Shown in pieces: positions 46,671 through 56,150 of a stretch of 64,000 bases of DNA. Origin of the DNA: Beverwykella pulmonaria (taxonomy: Eukaryota; Ascomycota; Dothideomycetes; Pleosporales; Melanommataceae); contig BCHH01000025.1 in assembly GCA_001599595.1 (NCBI GenBank), positions 31,037-95,036 on the forward strand, given 5' to 3'. Below the pieces are notes generated by a model that searched no databases, was not told the DNA's origin, and was given only the letters and a program-made list of their open reading frames with translations. Within the stretch, counting starts at the first letter, position 1, and each line of letters opens with the position of its first letter. Position numbers and translations under genes: made by a program.

Positions 46671-46873
46671 CGAAGTTGAGATTCAAACTTATTGTGATCT
46701 AATGCAGTGACAATGCAATATCAATGCTCATCCGGCCATCAAATAGTTCATCCAGCCATCTGATAGGTCATCTCGTCGGGATAAGGTTCATCCTAACCGA
46801 GGGGAGAAAATACGCTATTTTAGCGCTTGCTGTGTTAGCCGACCTTTTAGTCTGGCCGGATGAACTGTATGCA

Positions 46874-47966
46874 CTGTGATAGGCGTCGCGCAAATTAAGC
46901 TTGGTGAAGATTTTGGCCTTCAACAGGCGATCTATTATCTCACTCACAAGTGGGATAGGATACCTGTTTTTGATTGTAACTTTGTTCAACCCTCTATAGT
47001 CAACGCAAAGCCTCAATGTCCTGTCTGCTTTGGGAACAAAGAGAATCGGAGCACCAACTAGAGACTTGCTTGGGCAGATCCACCCCTTCTCCTGTGCTGT
47101 GTCAAGGTAATCTTGCAGGATATCTAATTCATGGCTAGAGAGATTGTAGATAGGAAGATTGGGTATCCTTGCCCTATCCTCTATCTCAATCGCGTGATTG
47201 TATTCCCCATTAGGACGTAGTATCTTGGTTTGATGCTTGCTAAAAGCAAGCCATCTATGGTGAAGTTCCTCCAGCACAAACCTCAGTTCGTCAGGGTCTG
47301 GCTTATCATCCTCAGGCGAGATGTATGGAGCATCCTCCTCGTCACCGGGGAGGATACGGGCCACGCCCGGAGGCAGTGTTGCCCGCCTTGGGTTCTCATC
47401 ATACATGCTGGCCACGACTCGACGTGCCGTTGCCTCTGGTAGCCAGGAGAGTTGCGGGAGGTCCTCCACGCACTTCCGCAGGTGATCAATAATCTCGAGG
47501 GTCATGTTTTTCAGCCAGAGTAACCCTTGACAGTGGAACCATTCTGCATCTTGAACTACATCGCCGCTGGGCCCCGCAGGTCCCCTGAGTTGCGGTCCAG
47601 GCCCAAGGCCTTCCCAATGCAGCTCCTGGATGAGAGCGTTCTTAATACCGTCAGTTACTGGACTAATAACAAGCTTCCCTGGGTGTAGCATGTATGCTCG
47701 CTCGCCTTGTGTGATGTCGTGGAGGAGGTGATCCACAGATGTTAACTGAATCCGCTCAGTTTCATCCTCCCACCATTCCACTTGTCCTGTTGAAAAACAG
47801 ATTTTAGGATCAGCTTCTCAAAGCCACAGGTATCCTAAAACAAGGTCGTATCCCTCAAAGTCAGCTGCCCAAAATCTTTGAGGACCTACAGTTTTTATAA
47901 CTTGCGAACTGCTAGGGCATTGCAGTGTCAAGTCATAAGGCTTTTTGAGTTTCAAGTGATTTTCGT
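46874..47966 (-). pseudogene. Gypsy pol, proximal part: protease end and start of RT
   Basis: The minus-strand frame begins in a protease-like GYDLVLGYLWL segment (around 47,850), continues in a long open stretch of connection sequence, and reaches RT motifs: GWICPSKSLVGAPILFVPK, LRLCVDYRGLNKVTIKNRYP and FTKLNLRDAYH. It then breaks at the transposon end. The upstream part (gag, 5' LTR) is lost at 47,966. Confidence 0.8.
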
Positions 47967-48049
47967 CTATACTATACTGGGCCAATTGATATCGCTGCGA
48001 TATCCATTATGAGGGGCCCGTGCCCCCCCTGCCACCCCCCCGCCGTATC

Positions 48050-48190
48050 CATTATGCGATATCCATTATTTCAACCTGCTGATCAGGTTCAACCCCAACC
48101 CGTATCCATTATTTCCACCTGCGCATGCGGGTTCAACCCCTACCTGTATCTATTATTTCCACCTGCCCATGCAGGTTCAACCCCCCAACC
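48050..48190. repeat. Minisatellite of about 43 bp, three units (and 52,005-52,150 in copy B)
   Basis: Units start TATCCATTATTTCCACCTGC and end GGTTCAACCCC. Each has a palindromic core such as CCTGCGCATGCGGG. Confidence 0.75.
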
Positions 48191-48742
48191 AGGATTTAGC
48201 CCGCGCATAAACCAGACGCCTAATGCACAAACTATGCTGAGTATTTATTTACACGCAAAAGGCCCTGATAGTTAAGCTCCTTGCGCAACGTCTTTGTATA
48301 ATATAATAATTTATTGTACCTGAGATTGTATCTGCAGCTTGCTAACTATTTAATAGAGTCCTTATTGTCTGCTACAGATAGCCTCTTATAACACAGACAG
48401 ACCTTTTCAAAACATTGGTAGGAATGCCAGGATACATCATAACCAAACGTACTGTTGTCAGCGCCTGCGAGGACAAGGAGCAATAGCAGCGCTAGGAGAG
48501 CTGCAGATGCGTGAGGTTGCACCAACAGAGCACAAAGGAGGAAGGAGAGAGGCCATGCCAAAACAAGCTGTCAGCGCCTGCGAGGAGCAAAAGCAGCATC
48601 ACAACGCCCATGCAATATTAATTACATAGTCAGCACGCACGCACGCGCACTACATTACAAGCACTATATAATATAGAGTGAGATTTAAACCTACTCTGCT
48701 TTACAGTCTAAATACACCATGCAAACAATTTATATATAGTAG

Positions 48743-50330
48743 GTGTTAAGACAGAGGCTCTGTACAAACGCTAAGAGTAACAAAGTCTTATACGTAATGT
48801 ACTCTACAATTCATCGTGCGCCACTAGCAGTAAATCAAGCATGCTTGCTAGAGAACATTAAGTCTTTGCCTATACCTAGTTCTAAACCTTCTCAAGTCCT
48901 AGTTCCTCTGTTAGTAGATTATTGTTTGCTATACATGCCTAGAATATTAGCTCTATTTTCTTAGCTATATCCCTTAGGGCCAGATCGCAGTGCGCAAGAA
49001 GCTTTATCCATATCTTAACTTAATTGGCATGTAGCGTCCTTTCCACAAATGTGTTTGGCATGCTTAAATAGCCTAGTAAAAGGAAGATACCTAAGCCAAA
49101 CACGTTTTCAAACTTAGCCTAGCAGCTTCCTTATTCCAGCACCCAAGTAAGGTCCTCCTATTTACTAGGGTAGGAGATCTTGTCTATGCTTCTAGATTCC
49201 AGACCTAGTCTGTAGAAGTCCTTAAACATGCTCTCTTTTGCTAAAGTTATTAGACTTACACTAGGTTATCTAGTCTAAATACTATTGCAACAGAGTTCTT
49301 CTTTACAGCGCTAAGCCTCTTTATAAAAAAAGGAGCAGAGCTACTAATTTCTTAGTATTGTAATGCCTTCTAAGGCCTCTAAATTTAATATCTTAAAGTA
49401 GAGACGTTTGCAAGTAGCTACTCTTAACAGTCTAGCCCCCATGCTTCCACGTTCTGTTTGCACTATAGCAGTACTAAGAAGATAGTTATCCTTAGTAGCA
49501 TTATCCATATTGTTATCACTTTTATTAACCACCTAGAATGTCTTAGTGGGTGCGTTTAACAGCGTTGGTCCTTCCCGTGCTCTGCGCCGCCAATACTACA
49601 TAATTCTACTCTAGTCCTTAAATGCAGCCTAGGTAGCTACAACGCTTACTTACTTTACTATTTCCCCTGCCTGCTTTTGCCCTAACCTAGGGTATGCTAA
49701 TAAAAATTGTGCGCGTTGTATGTCTTAGTTACTCATTTCTTAAATTAACTCTTCCTCTCTGCCCTACAAGTCCTGCTATCTAGCAGCAAATAATGTTAAT
49801 GCCTTCTCTTAGATCTTGCAGTTTGCATGTCAGGACCCTAAACCCTTAGTTCTCTGTAATCTACTTCTTAATATTCCATTGTGTGTTAAATTATTGTCAC
49901 CTGCTTCCTCTGCTTGTGCTTTACAGTAGATTTTGCAGATTTGTGCTAAAAGCCGCAATTTTATAGTAGATGCACACAACTATCGCAAGGCTTTATCTAG
50001 ACTAGGCGAAAAAAATCTAGTAATTGTCTGCAGGCCTTTGTTCTTGTCGCCCTCTCTAGTTACCCCAACCTAGACACTGTTGCTGTTAGCTAGGTCTTCC
50101 TACAGCTTAGCCAAGACGGAAAATTTTTTGTACTTGCTAGAGAAGCTGCAATCCTTTATAAGATTCTTATTAAATAATGTAGTTATTGTAGATACGTAGT
50201 AGAGAAATAAAGAGCTAACTGCTAGTTCATACTCTGCTCCAATTTTCTTTAGTGCAATATCACCTAATCTACTAACAAAGAAACTAAATTAACAATATTG
50301 TACCTTACCCAGCACAGGACAACCCACTTA
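48743..50330 (-). pseudogene. RIP-eroded coding remnant in TLH module A (also in B, about 52,970-54,560)
   Basis: A 62-codon frame (49,532-49,344; in B 53,758-53,570) is conserved between the copies (KDNYLLSTAIVQTERGS, ARLLRVATCKRLYFKILN). It extends in frame across TAG codons on both sides. I cannot name the protein. Confidence 0.35.
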
Positions 50331-50338
50331 TGCATATT

Positions 50339-50373
50339 AGGAGGTTGACACAAAGGCTCTGTGTTAACCTCTA
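50339..50373. repeat. Q palindrome in TLH module A (B copy at 54,566-54,600)
   Basis: AGGTTGACACAAAGG paired with CTCTGTGTTAACCT. Second palindrome family; related copies near 48,750, 52,970, 60,690, 60,930 and 63,030. Confidence 0.65.
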
Positions 50374-50699
50374 TAGCAACAAGTCCTAGCCCTTAATGCG
50401 CTCTTTAAAAGAACATAGAGCTCATTAATACTTGTTCAAATTGGCTGCGCGCAGCAATTACCTAATTAGCTAACAAATAATTTATGTTAGCAGATAGAAC
50501 TTTTAATTGTTGTTTTAACCTGTACAGGGGTAAAACCACATAGAAGCGTCCTACCGCACCCCCATTGTTATATATGTCCAAAGCCAAAGCCTAATACTAA
50601 AGCCTAATGTCTAAGTAAGAATACACCTCCTTCTTAGAAGCTCTTAATGCTTTGTTTACTTACTGTACTTACTCTATTAGTACTTAGAGCCTAACAACT

Positions 50700-51924
50700 A
50701 CTTCATCCCCTAAACAAAGTTAACATTGCAACCTTTAAAGACCTATTCTACCACAAACGCACTTATCACGTGCTTATCTGCCAGTTATGCAAATACGCAA
50801 TTCTCCCTAGCTCTATTAGCCTGCATATTACAGAACACTATAAATATGTACGCAAGAAAGCAGACATATTTAGGGCAATCCTAGCGTACAGAGATACCCT
50901 ACAGCCTAACCTTTGCAGGACTAGAGCACAAGTGACAATTCCACATAGTGTTGTTCTACTATACCTATACCTTTAGACACACAAGGGCTTCATGTGCACT
51001 CTAGATTTGCTATATAGAAAAATCTTTACTAGCCCTAACACTATGCATAACATTAAAACCTATTAACTTACGCATCACAACAAGGAAATAGAAGTTAATA
51101 AGGAGCAACACAATAGCAAGTAGACAGAGAAAAAGGGGAAAGGAAGACCAACAAAGAAAGAAGCATTGTTAATTGCTTAGAGACGCAACTGTTAAATGCG
51201 TCTAGTGTTGGCCTAGCAGTTCTTTAATACTAGCTTAGGCCAGGTAGGATTAGAGCAAAGCGCTGCCTCCTACTTTAAAGTTATGCCTCACAAAGCATTA
51301 GGCCCCTTCCTTTATAAAGACAGCGACTACTCTTTAGATACCAACTAGGACAATGCTAGAGAACTAGGCCAACTCCTAACCTTGGGGAGAGAGCAGCAAG
51401 TAGCACGCGTTGAAGCTGCAGCGTATACAATCCTAGAGTAGGAGAGCAACTAGGCAAACCTGTTGTTAGAGGCTACCAGATGGCAGCAAAAGCTTGCTTA
51501 CATAGACTTTGCACACATCAAGTCTCTCACTAGGCCACCCTTAGCTAGTAATGCGCTATGCGTTAGAATCCTGTAGGACGCAATTAAAACTATAATGCAA
51601 GCATGGCAATATAATACAAACCTATTTAGAAATGTTATTTGCACTGCCATCTGCCACAAAAACTCTGCTAAAGCGCCAAGTACTACTTTTGCACTATACA
51701 AAGACTATAACACAAAGCACATTAGCACCCTCCAACATCTATTTATCTTCTTCTATTAAACCTACAATCAACTAAGCAACTTGCTTTATCCTAAGTACAC
51801 GTTTACAGGTAGCTAGAAACAGGCGTGGGAGAACCTAATTACATAGCTATCCAAGGCTGCCATTTCTTACAGTAACTGCCTTACTAAGATTCGCAGCAAG
51901 CTAGAGCAGAACCCTACACAGGCT
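50700..51924 (+). pseudogene. Telomere-linked helicase, copy A: N-terminal part only
   Basis: Encodes the C2H2-like start of fungal TLH proteins (ICQLCKYAILPSSISLHITEHY, that is C-x2-C-x12-H-x3-H) and the following long helical region, with TAG/TAA interruptions. It ends abruptly at the module-B junction after about 1.2 kb, so the helicase domain is absent. Confidence 0.7.
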
Positions 51925-54900
51925 ATACTATACTGGGCCAATTGATATCGCTGCGATATCCATTATGAGGGGCCCGTGCCCCCCCCNNCCCCCCCCCGCC
52001 ATATCTATTATGCAATATCTATTATTTCAACCTGCTAATCAGGTTCAACCCCAACCTGTATCCATTATTTCCACCTGCGCATGCAGGTTCAACCCCAACC
52101 TGTATCTATTATTTCTACCTGCCCATGCGGGTTCAACCCCCCAACTAGGATTTAGCCCGCGCATGAACCAGACGCCTAATGCACAAACTATGCTAAGTAT
52201 TTATTTACACGCAAAAGGACCTAATTAGTTAAGCTCCTTGCGCAACGTCTTTGTATAATATAATAATTTATTATACCTAAGATTGTATCTGTTAGATTGT
52301 AGCACTATTTTAGCTACAAGAATAATATAGTCGCGTTGTGAGATAAAAGAATAATGAATATTAATAAATTAATTGATTAATTAATTGTTGTGTCTTCGTC
52401 CCAGCCATTGTGTTCTTGGCTAGGTTTTATTTCTTGCTTAACCCTATGCGCTTAGTCCTATTTTGTTGATCTGTTGCAGGCCTGTTTAAGCACATTTACA
52501 TCTAATACCACAACTAATACCTGTCCATCTGACACTTTGTCTACTTGGGGGTTATAGAAATACTATTTCCTAAACCCCTATATAGCCCTTACATCTGACA
52601 GTATTATATCTGCAGCTTTCTAACTATTTAATATAGAGTCCTTATCCTCTGCTACAGATAGCCTTTTATAACACAGACAGACCTTTTTTAAAACATTAGT
52701 ATAAATGTCAGAATACGTTATAACTAAACGTGATGCGTGAGGTTGCACCAAACAGAGCACAAAGGAGGAAGGAGAGAGGCTATGCTAAAACATGCTATTA
52801 GCGCCTGCGAGGAGCAAAAGCAGCATCACAATGCCCATGCAATATTAATTACATAGTCAGCACGCACGCACGCGCACTACATTACAAGCACTATATAATA
52901 TAGAGTGAGATTTAAACATACTCTGCTTTACAGTCTAAATACACAATGCAAACAATTTATATATAGTAGGTGTTAAGACAGAGGCTCTATACAAACGCTA
53001 AGAGTAACAAGTCTTATATGTAATGTACTCTACAATTTATTGTGCACCGCTAGCTGTAAATTAAGCATGCTTGCTAGAGAACATTAAGTCTTTGCCTATG
53101 TCTAGTCCTAAACCTTCTTAAGTCCTAGTTCCTCTGTTAGTAGATTATTATTTGCTATACATGCCTAGAAGATTAGTTCTATTTTCTTAGACATATCCCT
53201 TAGGGCTAGATTGCAGTGCGCAAGAAGCTTTATCCATATCTTAACTTAATTGGCATGTAGCGTCCTTTCCACAAATGTGTTTGGCATGCTTAAATAGCCT
53301 AGTAAAAGGAAGATACCTAAGCTAAACACGTTTTCAAACTCAGCCCAGCAGCTTCCTTGTTCCAGCACCTAAGTAAGGTCCTCCTATTTACTAGGGTGGG
53401 AGATCTTGTCTATGCTTCTAGATTCTAGACCTAGTCTGTAGAAGTCCTTAAACATGCTCTCTTTTGCCAAAGTTATTAGACTTACACTAGGTTGTCTAGT
53501 CTAAATACTACTGCAACAGAGTTCCTCTTTACAGCGCTAGGCCTCTTTATAAAAAAAGGAGCAGAGCTACTAATTTCTTAGTATTGTGATGCCTTCCAAG
53601 GCCTCTAAATTTAATATCTTAAAGTAGAGACGTTTGCAAGTGGCTACTCTTAACAGTCTAGCCCCTATGCTTCTACGTTCTGTTTGCACTATAGCAGTGC
53701 TAAGAAGATAGTTATCCTTAGTAGCATCATCTATATTATTATTGCTTTTGTCAACCACCTAGAATGTCTTAGTAGGTGCGTTTAACAGCGTTGGTCCTTC
53801 CCATGCTCTGCACCGCCAATACTGCATAATTCTACTCTAGTCCTTAAATGCAGCCTAGGTAGCTACAACGCTTGCTTGCTTTACTATTTCCCCTGCCTGC
53901 TTTTGCCCTAGCCTAGGGTATGCTAATAAAAATTGCGCGCGTTGTATGTCTTAGTTACTTATTTCTTAAATTAACTCTTCCTCTCTGCCCTGCAAGTCCT
54001 GCCATCTAGCAGCAAATAATATTAATGCCTTCTCTTAGATCTTGCAGTTTGCATGTTGGGACCCTAAACCCTTAGTTCTCTGTAATCCACTTCTTAATAT
54101 TCTATTGTGCGTTGAATTATTGTTGCCTGCTTCCTCTACTTGTGCTTTGCAGTAGATTTCACAGATTTGTGCTAAAAGCCGCAATTTTGTAGTAGATGCA
54201 CACAACTATTGCAAGGCTTTATCTAGACTAGGCAAAAAAAATCCAGTAATTGTCTGCGGGCCTTTGTCCTTGTCGCCCTCTCTAGTTACCCTAACCTAGA
54301 CACTGTTGCTGTCAGCTAGATCTTCCTGCAGCTTAGCTAAGACAGAAAAAATTTTGTACTTGCTAGAGAAGCTGCAATCCTTTATAAGATTCTTATTAAA
54401 TAATGCAGTCATTGTGGATACATAGTAGAGAAATAAAGAGCTGACTGCTAGTTCGCACTCTGCTCTAATTTTCTTTAGTGTGACATCACCTAATCTGCTA
54501 ACAAAGAAACCAAATTAACAATATTGTACCTTACCTAGCACAGGACAACCCACTCATGCATATTAGGAGGTTGACACAAAGGCTCTGTGTTAACCTCTAT
54601 AGCAACAAGTCCTAGCCCTTAATGCGCTCTTTAGAAGAACATAATAGAGCTTGTTAATACTTGTTTAAATTAGCTGCACACAGTAATTACCTAATTAGCT
54701 AACAAATAAGTTATGTCAGCAGATAGAACTTTTAATTGTTGTTTCAACCTGTACAGGGGTTAAACTACATAGAAGCGTCCTGCCGCACCCCTATTGTTAT
54801 ATATGTCCAAAGCCAAAGCCTAATACTAAAGCCCAATGTCTAAGTAAGAATACACCTCCTCCTTAGAATCTCTTAATGCTTTGTTTACTTACTATACTTA

Positions 54901-56150
54901 CTCTATTAGTACTTAGAGCCCAACAACTACTTTATCCCCTAAACAAAGTTAACATTGCAACCTTTAAAGACCTATTCTACCACAAACGCACTTATTACGT
55001 GCTCATCTGCCAGTTATACAAATACGCAATTCTCCCTAGCTCTATTAGCCCACATATTACAGAACACTATAAATGCGTACGCAAGAAAGCAGACGTATTT
55101 AGGGCAATCCTAGCATACAGAGATACCCTACAGCTAGACCTTTGCAGGACTAGGGCACAAGTTACAATTCCACACAGCGTTGTTCTACTATACCTATACC
55201 TTTAGACACACAAGGGCTTTATGTGCACTCTAGATTTGCCATGTAGAAAAATCTTTACTAGCCCTAACGCTGTGCATAACATTGAAACCTATCAACTTAC
55301 GCATCACAACAAGGAAATAGAAGTTAATAAGGAGCAACACAATAGCAAGTAGGCAGAGAAAAAGGGGAAAGGAAGACTAACAAAGAAAGAAGCATTGTTA
55401 ATTGCTTAGAGACGCAACTATTAAATGCGTCCAGTGTTGGCCTAGCAGTTCTTTAATACTAGCTTAGGCCAGGTAGGATTAGAGCAAAGCGCTGCCTCCT
55501 ACTTTGAAGTTATGCCTCACAAAGCGTCAGACCCCTTCCTTTATAAAGACAGCGACTACTCTTTAGATACCAACTAGGATAATGCTAGAGAACTAGGCCA
55601 ACTCCTAACCTTAGGGAGAGAGCAGTAAGTGGCACGCGTTGAAGCTGCAGCGCATACAATCCTAGAGTAGGAGAGCAACTAGGCAAACCTGTTGCTAGAG
55701 GCTACTAGATAGCAGCAAAAGCTTGCTCACATGGACTTTGCACACATTAAGTCTCTTACTAGGCCACCCTTAGCTAGTAATGCGCCATGCGTTAGAATCC
55801 TGTAGGACGCAATCAAAACTATAATGCAAGCATAGCAATATAATACAAACCTATTTGGAAATGTAATTCGCACTGCCATCTGCCACAAAAACTCTGCTAA
55901 AGCGCCAAGTACTACTTTTGCACTATACAAAGACTATAACACAAAGCACGTTAGCACCCTCCAACATCTATTTGTCTTCTTCTATTAAACCTACAATCAA
56001 CTAAGTAACTTGCTTTATCCTAAGTACACGTTTACAGGTAGCTAGAAACAGGCGTAGGAGAACCTAATTACATGGCTATCAGAGGCTGCCATTTCTTACA
56101 GTAACCGCCTTACTAAGATTCGCAGCAAGCTAGAGCAGAACCCTACACGG
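51925..56150. repeat. TLH module, copy B (part duplicated from A)
   Basis: Starts with the same TATACTATACTGGGCC as copy A; identity with A ends at about 56,150, where A is truncated. Two N's at 51,987-51,988 lie in a C-tract. Confidence 0.85.
52290..52600. mobile_element. Solo LTR, TGTCAGATT family, copy 2 (311 bp)
   Basis: Ends TGTTAGATT...ATCTGACA and homologous to 34,297-34,601, including a P palindrome at 52,546-52,581. Absent from module A, so it inserted after the duplication. Flanks GTATC/GTATT resemble a 5-bp TSD with one C-to-T change. Confidence 0.75.

Larger units (their letters stand above)
40451..46873. mobile_element. Two-gene Mutator-like DNA transposon (6,423 bp) inserted in the Gypsy RT
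   Basis: The direct repeat CTGTGATAGG flanks it (40441-40450 and 46874-46883), and removing it rejoins the RT frame inside RDAYHRLRI. The ends are inverted: GGATATAGGTCATCCGGCCA on the left and GCATACAGTTCATCCGGCCA read inwards from the right, followed by CTAAAA in both. Extra TCATCCGGCC-like motifs lie just inside each end (for example 46,728-46,790). A 10-bp duplication and one transposase plus an accessory gene fit the Mutator superfamily. Gene order is convergent. Confidence 0.8.
34999..47966 (-). mobile_element. Ty3/Gypsy chromodomain retrotransposon, 5' truncated and split
   Basis: Read on the minus strand, 47,966-46,874 holds the protease end and the first half of reverse transcriptase; 40,440-37,305 holds the rest of RT, RNase H region, integrase and chromodomain; a 3' LTR lies at 35,184-34,999. 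The 6.4-kb element at 40,451-46,873 interrupts RT. The 5' LTR and gag are missing beyond 47,966, where the TLH module begins. An antisense gene lies between the chromodomain and the 3' LTR. Confidence 0.8.
47967..51924. repeat. TLH module, copy A (head-to-tail with copy B)
   Basis: Begins TATACTATACTGGGCC and matches 51,925-56,150 throughout, apart from scattered CpA/TpG transitions, a block of about 60 bp only in A (near 48,450) and the LTR only in B. It contains a minisatellite, RIP-eroded sequence and the 5' part of a TLH gene, and is cut off by the start of copy B. Confidence 0.85.

Noticed and set aside
40451..46873. Helitron
   Set aside because: There are clear inverted ends and a 10-bp target duplication, and no Rep or Pif1-type helicase.
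48050..48190. CRISPR-like or attachment-site repeats
   Set aside because: A degenerate 43-bp minisatellite without spacers, duplicated with the TLH module.
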